Shown: positions 10,518 through 19,870, numbered from the stretch's first letter. The stretch: 64,000 bases of DNA from Nocardia sp. NBC_01329 (GCF_035956715.1 NZ_CP108381.1:3100001-3164000); one strand, 5' to 3'. The notes: generated from the sequence alone by a model not told the origin. Made by a program: numbers and translations.

Positions 10518-10925
10518 ATGCCCCGTGTGGTGACAATCCTCTCGACCGGCATCCTCGCCGGTGCCTTCAGCATCGTCGTGCCCGTCGCCATCTGGCCCGG
10601 CGAAGCGAAACTCACCGCGCCCCTTTTTTGTTCATCCCCGGCCACCGAACCCATGGTCGTCTCCGATACCTTCCACGACTCCGACGGCACCTACACCAAC
10701 TACACCCTCTACTGTGTAGGAGACCACGGCATTCTCACCAACGAGGGCTTCGCCCTCCCCATGCTCGTGATGTTCACCGCGCACATCGTGATCGCGACGA
10801 CCCTGGTGCTGCTCGCCACATTGTTCGAGACCAGGACAGAGCCTGCGCGCGACCGGCCTGTTCGAGATCCTCTCCGATCAGAACCGAATCCGCACGTCAG
10901 TACTGAAGACGACTTCGAACACTGA
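10518..10925 (+). CDS. Small two-helix membrane protein
   Basis: 135 residues with a hydrophobic helix near residues 5-28 (ILSTGILAGAFSIVVPVAI), an extracytoplasmic loop carrying two cysteines and aromatic residues, a second helix near 80-105 (MLVMFTAHIVIATTLVLLA), and a charged cytoplasmic tail ending in acidic residues. It starts three bases after the lipoprotein stop, so it forms an operon with it. A two-gene lipoprotein plus membrane-protein unit suggests a joint envelope role, but neither protein is recognised. Confidence 0.75.
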   Translation: MPRVVTILSTGILAGAFSIVVPVAIWPGEAKLTAPLFCSSPATEPMVVSDTFHDSDGTYTNYTLYCVGDHGILTNEGFALPMLVMFTAHIVIATTLVLLATLFETRTEPARDRPVRDPLRSEPNPHVSTEDDFEH

Positions 10926-11013
10926 CCCTCTCGCCACTGCTCGGCGGCGGGCACGCCTGCGCGGATCAGTTCCCCTGGCATCACATCGGTCGGCGGGGGC
11001 AGTACGGCCGCGG

Positions 11014-11475
11014 TCACACCTCGAACACGAACTCGACCTCCACTGCGGAACCGCGCGGCAGCTCGGCCAGGCCGACGGCCGACCGCGCATGCCTGCCCGC
11101 CTCGCCGAATACCTCGCCGAGGAACTTCGACGAGCCATCGATCACCTGCGGCTGCTGAATGAAACCCGCTGCGGAGGAGACGAATCCGACTACCTTGACA
11201 ACACGGACGACGGTGTCGAGGCCGACGAGGTCGTGGACGGCGGCCAAACCGTTCAGCGTGCAGAGCCGGGCGGCGTCCGCTCCCTGATCGACGGTGACGG
11301 TGTCACCCAGTTTGCCGACGGTGGTGCAGACCCCGTCGATCAGCGGAAGCTGTCCGGAGGTGTACACGAGGTTTCCGGTGCGCACCGCGGGCAGGTATGC
11401 GGCGGCCGGTGTGGCCACGGTCGGCAGGGCGATGCCGAGCTCGCGCAGGCGTTCGGTCCAGGTGGTGGTCGTCAT
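11014..11475 (-). CDS. RidA-family protein (YjgF/YER057c/UK114)
   Basis: 153 residues, the usual length of the larger RidA-like group. Features seen: VRTGNLVYTSGQLP near the start and VVGFVSSAAGFIQQPQVIDG in the core, with the conserved C-terminal VEVEFVFEV strand. RidA proteins hydrolyse reactive enamine/imine intermediates made by amino-acid oxidases and PLP enzymes. The canonical arginine of the C-terminal active site is not obvious in this divergent form. It is the last gene of the permease, D-aminoacylase, FAD-oxidase operon, 25 bases after the oxidase stop. That fits imine clean-up, which is an inference from context. Confidence 0.85.
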   Translation of the reverse strand: MTTTTWTERLRELGIALPTVATPAAAYLPAVRTGNLVYTSGQLPLIDGVCTTVGKLGDTVTVDQGADAARLCTLNGLAAVHDLVGLDTVVRVVKVVGFVSSAAGFIQQPQVIDGSSKFLGEVFGEAGRHARSAVGLAELPRGSAVEVEFVFEV

Positions 11476-11500
11476 GTGGTCGAGAGGCCTTTCGCGTTCG

Positions 11501-12886
11501 TCAGGGCTGCGGGTTCGAGGGAAGGATTGCGGGATTCAGGATTCCGGCGGGGTCGAGGGCGGATCGGATGGAACGCATCAGCTGGAGATCCACCGGGGTG
11601 CGGCCGAGTCCGATCCACGGGGCCTTCGCACGTCCGACCCCGTGCTCGGCGCTGATGCTGCCGTCGTGTCGGGCGACGAGGCGTAGCACCGTATCGGTCA
11701 CAGCTTCACGCTGATCGTCCGCGACATCGAGGAGATTCACATGGATGTTGCCGTCACCGATATGCCCGAAGCAGATCGCCCGCACTCCGGGGAAGGCGTC
11801 GCGCACCCGGACCGTCAGCTCCGCGAGGAAGCTTTCGATCTCGCGCAGCGGCGTGGAGATATCGAGTTTGACCGGCGGCGTCGTCGAGACCGCGCTGACC
11901 GCCTCGGTGTGGCTCTCCCGGTAGTTCCAGAGTCGGTGCGCCGGACCGTCCTCGATCGACGCGTCGACGATCACCGACTCGCCTGCTGTCAGCGCGTCGA
12001 GCAGCAACTGCTGTGCGTCCGCCTGACCCGACACCTCGACCAGCAATGCGAACGGGGTGTCCGCCGCGAACGGCGCCCGGAGCGATTTGTATTTCCTGAC
12101 CAGGTCGATTCCCGACCTCGTCATCAGCTCGGCGGCCTCGAGGGTCAGACCGGACCGCTGCAGCGTGTCCACGAACCCCAGTGCGCCCCCCACTGATTCC
12201 ACGCCGACAAGTGCGACCTTGGTGGCTCGCGGGGGGACCACCAGCTTCATGCGGACGCGGGTGATCACCGCGAGGGTGCCTTCGGCGCCGGCGAGCAGAC
12301 CGGGCAGATCGTAGCCGACATTGTCCTTGGTGAGTTCTTTCCACCGGGCGAAGATGGTGCCGTCCGCGAGGACGGCCTCGACGCCGAGAAGCTGCGCTCG
12401 TGTATTGCCGTTCTTGATCATCCGGATGCCGCCGGCATTGGTGGAGACGATGCCGCCCATCGTCGCCGAATCGCGCGACGCCAGGTCGATGCCGAAGTCG
12501 AGTCCGTGGTGGCGGGCGGCGCGCTGTGCCTCCGCGACGGTGACACCCGCGCCCGCGTCGATCGTCCGGCCCACCGGATCGACCCGGTCGATCCGGTCGA
12601 GCCGCACCGTGCTGAGCACGATCTCGCCGTGCATCGGGACGGAACCGCCGACGAGGCCGGTGTTACCGCCCTGCGGAACGACCGCCACCCCCGCGCGGTG
12701 ACACGCCGCGAGTACCGCGGCCACCTGGTCGGTGTCCGCCGGCCGCACGACGGCGGCGGTGTGCCCGGTCCAGCGGCGGGTCCAGTCCGTGACGAAACCC
12801 GAGATCAGCTCCTGCTCGGTCAATACATGAGCAGCACCCACGATTTCGGTCAACTCGTCTGTGAACGACCGGGTTTCCACTGTCAT
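11501..12886 (-). CDS. FAD-linked oxidoreductase, D-2-hydroxyacid dehydrogenase (GlcD) type
   Basis: 461 residues from the ATG at 12886, which has AGGAG just upstream and lies four bases after the D-aminoacylase stop. The N-terminal half is a PCMH-type FAD-binding fold (VVPQGGNTGLVGGSVP, ASRDSATMGGIVSTNAGG). The C-terminal half is the FAD-oxidase C domain with CFGHIGDGNIHVN and EHGVGRAK, including the histidines that bind metal and substrate in D-lactate and D-2-hydroxyglutarate dehydrogenases. It probably oxidises a D-2-hydroxy acid. Here it sits between a D-aminoacylase and RidA, so a D-configured side-product of N-acyl-D-amino acid breakdown is a plausible substrate (inference). Confidence 0.88.
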   Translation of the reverse strand: MTVETRSFTDELTEIVGAAHVLTEQELISGFVTDWTRRWTGHTAAVVRPADTDQVAAVLAACHRAGVAVVPQGGNTGLVGGSVPMHGEIVLSTVRLDRIDRVDPVGRTIDAGAGVTVAEAQRAARHHGLDFGIDLASRDSATMGGIVSTNAGGIRMIKNGNTRAQLLGVEAVLADGTIFARWKELTKDNVGYDLPGLLAGAEGTLAVITRVRMKLVVPPRATKVALVGVESVGGALGFVDTLQRSGLTLEAAELMTRSGIDLVRKYKSLRAPFAADTPFALLVEVSGQADAQQLLLDALTAGESVIVDASIEDGPAHRLWNYRESHTEAVSAVSTTPPVKLDISTPLREIESFLAELTVRVRDAFPGVRAICFGHIGDGNIHVNLLDVADDQREAVTDTVLRLVARHDGSISAEHGVGRAKAPWIGLGRTPVDLQLMRSIRSALDPAGILNPAILPSNPQP

Positions 12887-12890
12887 TCTC

Positions 12891-14468
12891 CTACTTCCTT
12901 CTACTGACCAGCTGTCCCGCGCGGGCGCCGGTGGCCGTGCCGTCCGCCACCGCGACCACACCGTTGACCAGCACCGACCGGACACCGCGCGCCAACTGCC
13001 AGGGATTTTCGAACGTCGACGTGTCCTCGACCTCGCCCGGATCGAACACCACCACGTCGGCCGCGTAGCCGGGGGCCAGCGTTCCGCGGTCGGCGACGTC
13101 GATTCGTGCCGCGGGCAGCGTCGTCATCTTCCGGACGGCCTCCTCGAGCGGCAATACCTTCTCTTCCCGCACGTACCGCCCCAGAACGCGGGCGAAGGTG
13201 CCGAAACTACGCGGGTGCGGACACCCCGGGCCGGTGGCGGTGAGCACCCAGCCGTCACTGGCCACCGACACCCACGGATGCTCCAGGACCGTCCGCACAT
13301 CCGCTTCCTTCATCGCATGGTTCACGATGGGCACCGAACCATGGTGTGCGGCCAGGATGTCGAGAGCGGCCTCGGCGGCATCGGTGCCGCGTTCGGCGCC
13401 GATCGCCGAGATCGACATGCCCACGTACTGCTGGAAGTCGCCGGCCGGGAGGTCGACGATCACCACGCCGTCCGGGTCGATGTCGCGGCCGAACCGGCTC
13501 CGCAGCTCGGCCGCGATCTTCCGCCGCTGCTCCGGTACCGCGAGCCGCGCGAGGAGGGCCTCCCGGCCTCCGTCGACGGCCCACTTCGCGAGGCGCGACG
13601 ACAGATCCGTGCTCGACGCCGTGTACGGGTACACGTCGGCGGTGACGTCGACACCCCGCGCCCGCGCCGAGTCGATCAGGTCGAGTGCTGTCCGGACCGA
13701 CCCCCAGTTCGCCGGGCCCATCGCCTTCAGATGCGAAACCTCCACGCGCGCACCGGCGGACTCCGCGACGGCGATGGCTTCCGTCACCGCGGCGATCAAC
13801 TCGGATGCCTCGTTACGCACGTGTGTCGAGTACAACAGCCCGGCCTCGGCCGCGACACGAACGAGGGTGCGCAACTCATCCGTCGCCGCGAACAGTCCGG
13901 GAATGTAGATCAAACCCGTCGAGAACCCGACCACCCCGGGGGCGGTGGCCGCGTCCCGGACGATATCGCACATCGTCGCCAGCTCATCCGTCGTCGGAGG
14001 GCGGTCGTGCTCGCCGATGACGGTGTTCCGGAGGGCATTGTGTCCGATTTGCAGGCCCACGTTCACCGCCGGTGCGCACGCCGTGACCGCCGCGCCGAAC
14101 TCCCGCGCATCGGTCCAATCCCAGGTGAGTTCGGCCTTCCCGAAGACTCCGGCGCCGGGCGGCGCGCCACGATGCCGATTCGGGAAAGGCGAGTGACCGC
14201 AGTTCCCGGTGATCAGCGTCGTCACTCCCTGGACGAGCTGGGTCTCGGCGGCCGGATGGCCGGGAAGGGTGAAGTCGGCGTGCGAGTGCAGGTCGATGAA
14301 TCCCGGTGCGACCACGGCGCCGGTAGCATCGATCGCCGTGTCCGCGCGGTACGGCCCGTCACCGATATCCACGATGCGACCGTCGCTGACGGCCACGTCG
14401 GCGCGGCGAGCTGCCGCACCGGTCCCATCGACTATCGACCCTCCGGAGATGACGATGTCGTAGCGCAA
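12891..14468 (-). CDS. N-acyl-D-amino-acid deacylase (D-aminoacylase)
   Basis: 525 residues. Amidohydrolase fold: PGFIDLHSHADF carries the first metal histidines, TGNCGHSPFP the cysteine typical of D-aminoacylases, YSTHVRNEA and VSHLKA further metal histidines, and VASDGW the catalytic aspartate. The enzyme hydrolyses N-acyl-D-amino acids to D-amino acid plus carboxylate in the cytoplasm. The start is taken as TTG at 14468, eight bases after TAGGAG; no ATG or GTG lies near. The open frame runs on to 16520 through the permease region but that part is a shadow. It starts 12 bases after the permease stop, so substrate uptake and hydrolysis are probably coupled. Confidence 0.9.
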   Translation of the reverse strand: MRYDIVISGGSIVDGTGAAARRADVAVSDGRIVDIGDGPYRADTAIDATGAVVAPGFIDLHSHADFTLPGHPAAETQLVQGVTTLITGNCGHSPFPNRHRGAPPGAGVFGKAELTWDWTDAREFGAAVTACAPAVNVGLQIGHNALRNTVIGEHDRPPTTDELATMCDIVRDAATAPGVVGFSTGLIYIPGLFAATDELRTLVRVAAEAGLLYSTHVRNEASELIAAVTEAIAVAESAGARVEVSHLKAMGPANWGSVRTALDLIDSARARGVDVTADVYPYTASSTDLSSRLAKWAVDGGREALLARLAVPEQRRKIAAELRSRFGRDIDPDGVVIVDLPAGDFQQYVGMSISAIGAERGTDAAEAALDILAAHHGSVPIVNHAMKEADVRTVLEHPWVSVASDGWVLTATGPGCPHPRSFGTFARVLGRYVREEKVLPLEEAVRKMTTLPAARIDVADRGTLAPGYAADVVVFDPGEVEDTSTFENPWQLARGVRSVLVNGVVAVADGTATGARAGQLVSRRK

Positions 14469-14479
14469 GATGTTGTCTC

Positions 14480-15907
14480 CTAACGGGTTTCGATGTACAT
14501 GATCGCGACGTACATGACCGTCGCCGGTATCAGCAGGCACCACCCGGTGATCAGCATGTTCTTCAGGCTGGTCGACCTGGCGAGGCCGAGCGCACCGAAC
14601 TGGTTGGCGTTCGGGAACGGTCCGTACGTGTCCGCCTTCGACGCGAACAGCAGCACGATCACCCAGGTGCCCACACCGACACCGACGGTGCTCGCCAGCT
14701 CCCCGAACAGGTTGTCGAGCAGGACCACCTGCGCGGCGGTGGCGCCGGGCACCCCCACCCATCCCAGCAGTGCGATCGCGACCGCGAAGGGGAACGGTCC
14801 CAGGTTCTGCAAGCCGCTGCCATAGGAGTCGAGCACGACAGTGAACGGGTCGATGAGATTCACCGCGTTGAACAACACCGCGAGCAACCAGAACAGCAGG
14901 AAGATGCTGATCAGCGACGCGGCACCGGCACAGACCCGATCGGCGATCCGCCTCGGCGACAAACCACCCGCCAGGCCGGTAGCCATCGCCAGGACCGGCA
15001 GCGCGAGCAGCGGGAAGGCAGTGCCCGCCGAGGTCACGGTCGCGTAGACGACACTCACCAGCAGTGCGACGCCGAACACGGCCGTCGCACGGGACACATG
15101 TGGGTTGGCCACCTCGGTCTCCGACTCGAGTTCCGATTCGTCGTAGAAGTCGTCCTCGTGCTCGGTTCGACGCTGCATCCACGGCACGATCACCAGGCCC
15201 AGGACCAGCGACAGCAACGCCAGCGGCCCGGCTCCGTAGAGCACGAACTGCAGGTACCCGACCTCGGCGGCGTCCATGATCGCGACGTTGGAGCCTGCGA
15301 ACGGTGCGAGCGCGAGACCCGCGCAACCGCCGATGAAGATGGTCGACGCGGTCGCGCTGCGCGTGAACCCCATCTTGGCCGCGATCGGCAACAGGAGCGG
15401 CACGGCGATGGCGAGGGCGCCGGCGAGTGTGCCCAGTGCGGCGACCAGGATCAGGCAGGACATCATCATGCCGAGGGCGACCGCGGTGCGACTCCTGTCC
15501 CCCGCGACGCGCATCACCGCGCGCACGATCTGGGTGGCCACACCGGTGGCACGCAACACCTCCGCGAGACCGGCGCCCAACATGATGATCAGGCCGATCA
15601 TCGTGATCTGGTCGCCGACCGACTCCCCGAGGAGAGCGGCTGCCGCAGTCGGTGCCGGCATCAGGATCAGCAGTGCCGACGCGATCGCGACGACCGTCGC
15701 GATCATGATGTCCATACCGAGCAGCGCCAGCACCGCGTACAGGGCGATCGGCAGCAGTCCCCACATGGTGGCGCCGTCGACAACCACGCCGACGACGATC
15801 GACAGCAACAGACCCACCAGCGCGAGGCCGGTGGCGACGGGTGATGTCCGCGGTGGCGCCGCCGCGGGCGGCTTCGCCGCTACTGCGGTGTTCGTGTCGT
15901 ATGCCAT
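14480..15907 (-). CDS. Ion-transporter-superfamily permease (GntP/CitM-like)
   Basis: 475 residues with roughly 11-12 hydrophobic segments, an N-terminal Ala/Pro-rich tail and an acidic central cytoplasmic loop (EHEDDFYDESELESE), the layout of the GntP, citrate and related secondary symporters. Motifs such as LGAGLAEVLRATGVATQIVRA and the re-entrant-loop-like GVPGATAAQVVLLDNLF fit this superfamily. Substrate cannot be read from sequence; being first in an operon with D-aminoacylase, it may import N-acyl-D-amino acids or a carboxylate. Start ATG at 15907 follows a weak GGA-rich stretch. Divergent lysR lies 124 bases away. Confidence 0.8.
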   Translation of the reverse strand: MAYDTNTAVAAKPPAAAPPRTSPVATGLALVGLLLSIVVGVVVDGATMWGLLPIALYAVLALLGMDIMIATVVAIASALLILMPAPTAAAALLGESVGDQITMIGLIIMLGAGLAEVLRATGVATQIVRAVMRVAGDRSRTAVALGMMMSCLILVAALGTLAGALAIAVPLLLPIAAKMGFTRSATASTIFIGGCAGLALAPFAGSNVAIMDAAEVGYLQFVLYGAGPLALLSLVLGLVIVPWMQRRTEHEDDFYDESELESETEVANPHVSRATAVFGVALLVSVVYATVTSAGTAFPLLALPVLAMATGLAGGLSPRRIADRVCAGAASLISIFLLFWLLAVLFNAVNLIDPFTVVLDSYGSGLQNLGPFPFAVAIALLGWVGVPGATAAQVVLLDNLFGELASTVGVGVGTWVIVLLFASKADTYGPFPNANQFGALGLARSTSLKNMLITGWCLLIPATVMYVAIMYIETR

Positions 15908-16019
15908 GGGGAGTCCTCGTTGTCAGCCACATCACCGCGATAGCGGTGCGCGAACGAGAGCTTCCTCCGACCTCACCGTCGCGTCCAAGACAGATTCTCG
16001 ATCGTTGATCACTTTTCTT

Positions 16020-16025
16020 TATAAT
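16020..16025 (+). promoter_or_regulatory. -10 element for a leaderless lysR transcript
   Basis: TATAAT, a perfect -10 hexamer, ends six bases before the lysR ATG at 16032. Transcription normally begins 6-7 bases after the hexamer, so the start codon would be at or next to +1 and the mRNA leaderless. No Shine-Dalgarno sequence precedes the ATG, which agrees. GATC-GTT-GATC at 16000-16010 may be part of a LysR site. Confidence 0.6.
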
Positions 16026-16031
16026 GGCTGG

Positions 16032-16895
16032 ATGAATCTCCAGCGGGCCCGCTATCTCGTCGCGGTGGCTGAGCACTCCAGCTTCACGCGGGCCGCCGGG
16101 GCACTGCATGTCGCCCAGTCCGCGCTGAGCCAGCAGATCAAAGTGCTCGAACGCGAGGTAGGGGTGACGTTGATCGACCGGAACGGACCGCGGATCGGAC
16201 TCACGGATGCGGGCGTAGTCGCCGTTCGTGAGGCGCGCTTCCTGCTCGTTGCCGCGGAAAGGGCACTGATGCGGATCCAGGCCGCCGCCGGCGGGAGCGC
16301 GACACTGCGATTCGCGCATACCCGATCCTGGGCAGGCGGCGCCATCGCCGACACCCTCGACGCGTTCCGCACGCGGTTCCCCGACGTCGCGATCGACGAA
16401 CATCGAGGCTTCACGAAACGGAATCTGGAGTTGGTGCGGGAGGGTGTGGTGGATATCGCCGTGGTGCGGCCTCCCGTCGACGAACCCGATATGACCGTCG
16501 AGGTGATGGACCGCGAACAACTACTACTGGCCGTTCCGGCGAACCACCCGTTCACAACCATGGACCGGGTTCGACCGGAGCAACTGGTCGACGAGCCGGT
16601 CGTGTTCTGGCCGCGCTCCAACGGACCCGGCATGTACGACTCCATCGTCGAACAGATGTGGCCCGACACTGCACCGCGCGTGGTGCGCAGTGAAGCCGAC
16701 GACGAACAGGTCCTGCACGCTGTGGGGGCGGGAGTGGGGATCGCCCCCATGCCCGCCGGACGCGCGAACACCTATCGCGTTCCCGGCGTCCATCTCTGCC
16801 AGCTCGACGGGCCCCCGAAGTATCTGACCGTTGGGATTGCCTATCGCCCCGACAACCCCAACGCGGCTCTGCGAGACTACCTCGATTTGATCTGA
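16032..16895 (+). CDS. LysR-family transcriptional regulator
   Basis: 287 residues. N-terminal winged helix-turn-helix (residues 1-60, SSFTRAAGALHVAQSALSQQ) and a C-terminal periplasmic-binding-like effector domain (from about residue 90). Divergent from the permease/D-aminoacylase operon across 124 bases, the classic LysR arrangement, so it probably controls that operon in response to its substrate. The frame is open far upstream, but the ATG at 16032 is fixed by alignment with the family start (MNLQRARYLVAVAEH) and by the -10 box six bases upstream. Confidence 0.9.
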   Translation: MNLQRARYLVAVAEHSSFTRAAGALHVAQSALSQQIKVLEREVGVTLIDRNGPRIGLTDAGVVAVREARFLLVAAERALMRIQAAAGGSATLRFAHTRSWAGGAIADTLDAFRTRFPDVAIDEHRGFTKRNLELVREGVVDIAVVRPPVDEPDMTVEVMDREQLLLAVPANHPFTTMDRVRPEQLVDEPVVFWPRSNGPGMYDSIVEQMWPDTAPRVVRSEADDEQVLHAVGAGVGIAPMPAGRANTYRVPGVHLCQLDGPPKYLTVGIAYRPDNPNAALRDYLDLI

Positions 16896-16998
16896 GCAGA
16901 GGCGGCCCCCGATCGCTGCTCAGCCGCAGGAGGCGCAGGGACAGCAGGTCCTCTTCTGTGGAACGCTTGACCTCAACAATGATCGAGTTCGGGAATAC

Positions 16999-17889
16999 TC
17001 AGCGGCTCGCTCGTAATATGCGGACCGGGCGCAGCGCCTGGGGTGGTTCGTCCTCGAATTCCGCCGATCCATCGAGGTACTCAGCGATGAGGTCCGCAGC
17101 GGACTGGTCTTCGACGTCGGTGAAGCCGAGCGCGCGTAACTGTGCGGCGATGTCGTCAGGAGTGAAGTAGCTGAACCAGGGTTCGCCGACAGCTGCCGCG
17201 CGGTTTGCGCGGACCTGCAGCTGCGCGCGATCCTCGTCGGTGTCTGCTGACTGCAGGTAGTCGAAGATCACCTCGACCGGCCCGGATCGACCGGCAATGT
17301 ATTCGAGGGTAGTGCGGGCGGCGTCCGGGGTCAGATAGAAGACGACACCGAGCCACACGAATACGGCCGGATCGGTCCGGCTGAATCCGGCGGCATCCAA
17401 TCGTGTTGCCAGTGTGTCGATTTCGAAGTCGACCGGCACGAAAGTCAACCGCTCCGGCTGGTCGATACCGGATGCGGCGAGACGTTGGCGTTTCCACGCT
17501 TGGGTAGCGGGATGGTCGACCTCGAATACCCGCAGGCCGGGATGCGGGTTGCGGTAGGCGAAGGTATCCAGGCCCGCGCCGAGGATCACGACCTGTCGCA
17601 TGTCGGCAGCGACGGCTTCGGCCACCCGATCCTCGGCGAAACGGGCACGAGCAGCAAAGAACAGGCGGCGCGGCCGATCACTGACAGCCAGCCGCTGGAT
17701 TCCCGGACCGACACCGCTACCGGGATGATCCTCTGCGGGCCGGCCCAATTCGGTCAGTTCATCCACGGTGGCACCGAGTAGACGTGCCGCCAGCGGATCG
17801 GTAAGAATCTTTGGCCGGTCGGCAATTTGATGATAGGCACGGGCGTAGGCAGCCGCGAGCGCGGTCCGGCTGGGTCCCTCATTGTCCAT
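16999..17889 (-). CDS. SAM-dependent methyltransferase (LCMT-like, mycobacterial TIGR00027 type)
   Basis: 296 residues from the ATG at 17889. The sequence MDNEGPSRTALAAAYARAYH, then RQVVILGAGLDTFAYR (SAM-binding glycine loop), VFEVDHPATQAWKRQRL (acidic ribose-binding position) and VFVWLGVVFYLT are the hallmarks of the large actinobacterial family related to leucine carboxyl methyltransferase. Members are abundant in mycobacteria and Nocardia and mostly uncharacterised; small acids are likely methyl acceptors. No neighbour indicates the substrate: the lysR gene is convergent and the upstream kup is broken. No clear ribosome binding site; the extra 30 residues of the longer frame have no family match. 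Confidence 0.88.
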   Translation of the reverse strand: MDNEGPSRTALAAAYARAYHQIADRPKILTDPLAARLLGATVDELTELGRPAEDHPGSGVGPGIQRLAVSDRPRRLFFAARARFAEDRVAEAVAADMRQVVILGAGLDTFAYRNPHPGLRVFEVDHPATQAWKRQRLAASGIDQPERLTFVPVDFEIDTLATRLDAAGFSRTDPAVFVWLGVVFYLTPDAARTTLEYIAGRSGPVEVIFDYLQSADTDEDRAQLQVRANRAAAVGEPWFSYFTPDDIAAQLRALGFTDVEDQSAADLIAEYLDGSAEFEDEPPQALRPVRILRASR

Positions 17890-17899
17890 ACTCACGAAA

Positions 17900-19412
17900 C
17901 TACTCACGATCACATACCAGGCCATCGGGCTCCCCGCCGTGCAAACCGGCGACCCGGTGCGGTGGCGACGGGAATTCACTGACGTGGCTCAGCCGGCGGG
18001 GATGTCGGGTGGTATCGCGAGTGGAGTCGGCCACCGGCCGGCTATTCCTCGGTGAGTTCATCGAGAAGTCGGCGGCGTCGGAGGTGATGAAGGAAGTGGC
18101 GATGAACAGTCGCTTACGCCAGGCCGCCATCGTGTTCGCGTCGCCTTTCTTCAGTTCGATCTTGGACGGGAAGTAGGAGGCGCCGTCCACTGAGATCGGT
18201 CCTTCGGTGTGGGCCGGATCCAGCCCACGCAAGATGTGGGGGACCTGCGGGGTTTCCATGTAGCCGTGATAGACGGTGACGTGGATAATGCCGTCCTCGG
18301 TGTAGCCGAGCGCGTCGATGCGGACGCGGTCGGGTTCGGCGACACGGGGAACCGGGAGAGTGTCCAGCGACAGGATCACGACGTGTTCGTGCAGGACGTG
18401 GTTGTGCTCGACGTCGGCGCGCATCGCCAGGGATGTGGTCCGGCTGCCGCTGTTGAGAAACACAGCGGTGCCAGGAACCCTGGTCAACGGTGGTTCACGG
18501 TCTCGGAGTCGATCGACGAACTCACGCAGCGGTCCCTCGGCCTTTGCCCGTGCGGCGGTGACGACGACACGGCCGCGAGCCCAGGTGATCATCACAGTGA
18601 ACGCGGTGAGCCCGATCAGCAGCGGTAGCCACGCACCGTGCGCCAGCTTGGTCAGGTTCGCCGCCAGGAACAGTACGTCGATGGCCGGCAGGGGGATCGC
18701 GCCGAGCAACACCAGCCACAGCGGGGTGCGCCATTTCGCGTGGGCCACGTAGAAGAACAGCAGTGTCGTGATGGTGATCGTGGCGGTGACCGCCATACCG
18801 AAGGCGTAGGCCAGTGCCGCCGAGGACTGGAAAGCGAAGACCAGCGTCAACACCGACACCATGAGCAGCCGGTTGATCCAGGGAACGTAGATCTGCCCGA
18901 TCGTCGACTCGGAGCTGTGCGCGATGCGCAGCCGCGGCAGATATCCCAGCTGCACAGTTCGGGAGGCCACCGAGAAGGCGCCGGTGATCACCGCTTGGGA
19001 GGCGATCACCGTCGCGGCGGTGGCCAGGAGCACCAGCACCGAATATTCCGACGCCGGCCAGCACGGCGGCTGCGCGACGTCCCCGCGTTCCGCCGAGACG
19101 CCGCAACAGCGTGATCAATGCCATGATCCCGCCTTCGCCATCGTTGTCGGCGCGCATCACCAACGAGATATAGGTGAGAGTGACTATGACCATCACCGAC
19201 CAGAAGATCAGCGACACCACCCCGTACACGTTGGCGCTGCTGACCGGTACGGGTTGTGGATCCTCCGGATTGAACACCGTCTGCAAGGTATAGATCGGGC
19301 TGGTGCCGATATCACCGAACACCACACCCAGCGCACCCACCACCACCGCGGCACGCAGGTGGCCACGACCCGCGGTGTGCGCCGACGTACCGGACTGTGT
19401 CTCGGTCACCAT
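17900..19412 (-). pseudogene. kup: KUP potassium transporter with large internal deletion
   Basis: Two fragments in different frames. The N-terminal part starts at the ATG at 19412 (GAGGAGGAGC upstream) and reads GALGVVFGDIGTSPIYTLQTVF, RADNDGEGGIMALI and LAGVGIFG, then loses homology near 19035. The C-terminal part picks up in another frame at about 19040 with LLATAATVIASQAVITG and continues to RKRLFIATSFITSDAADF near 18060. Compared with full KUP proteins (about 620 residues), roughly 190 residues of membrane domain between these motifs are missing, and the join changes frame. The normal C-terminal tail is also replaced by unrelated sequence. A working K+ symporter is very unlikely. A sequencing artefact could explain the frame change but not the missing segment. 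Confidence 0.88.
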
Positions 19413-19666
19413 CTGTCCTGCTCCTCCTCGACCGGGCACGCGCAATATCGCCCTGGTGAACCGCAAGCCCTTCGCCGGCGATCCCCCGCACGCACGCCGG
19501 GCGGGTGTCCCCATGGCCCGGCGGATACGGCGGTGGCCTCATTCAGCCAGACAGCGCCACGCACCACCACCTGCACGGCGTTCGGATTCCGTAAGGATTC
19601 CCGTCCTGGCGCCGAACGGGGAGCACAGTGAACACATCATCCATTCGGACTCTGGGAGGCATCGCC

Positions 19667-19870
19667 ATGCCGCCACGACAGGTGTTACGACCTTTTCTGG
19701 CCAGGTACCGCTACAGCGGACCACTACTGACCCTCGCGTTCGCGGTGATCGCCTTCGTCGCCGGTGTCGGCGAGACCGGTGGTGGCTGGGCGATCGCGGC
19801 AGCACTGGCTCTGGGCGCATTCGCCGCAGCGCTGGTGTGTCTGGGCTGGGACCTATGGCTTCACCCATGA
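19667..19870 (+). CDS. Small membrane protein, unknown
   Basis: 67 residues from the ATG at 19667, preceded by GGGAGG at a good spacing; a longer start at 19628 lacks one. Two hydrophobic helices (LLTLAFAVIAFVAGVG and AIAAALALGAFAAALVCLG) separated by a short Gly/Thr loop. Not recognised. It is divergent from the broken kup gene and stands alone. Confidence 0.55.
   Translation: MPPRQVLRPFLARYRYSGPLLTLAFAVIAFVAGVGETGGGWAIAAALALGAFAAALVCLGWDLWLHP

Noticed and set aside
12861..14483. 540-codon plus-strand frame antisense to D-aminoacylase
   Set aside because: Shadow composition, no motif, and the opposite strand holds clear catalytic motifs.
14469..16520. Extension of the D-aminoacylase frame to a 1209-residue protein
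   Set aside because: The extension overlaps the permease and lysR genes in a different frame and is low-complexity shadow; the TTG at 14468 has a proper ribosome binding site.
16896..16998. Terminator between convergent lysR and methyltransferase genes
   Set aside because: GAGCAG and CTGCTC could pair across a 16-base loop, but the stem is short and no U-tract follows.
19413..19666. Potassium or c-di-AMP riboswitch upstream of kup
   Set aside because: No recognisable conserved riboswitch motif in the leader; GC-rich stems alone are not sufficient.
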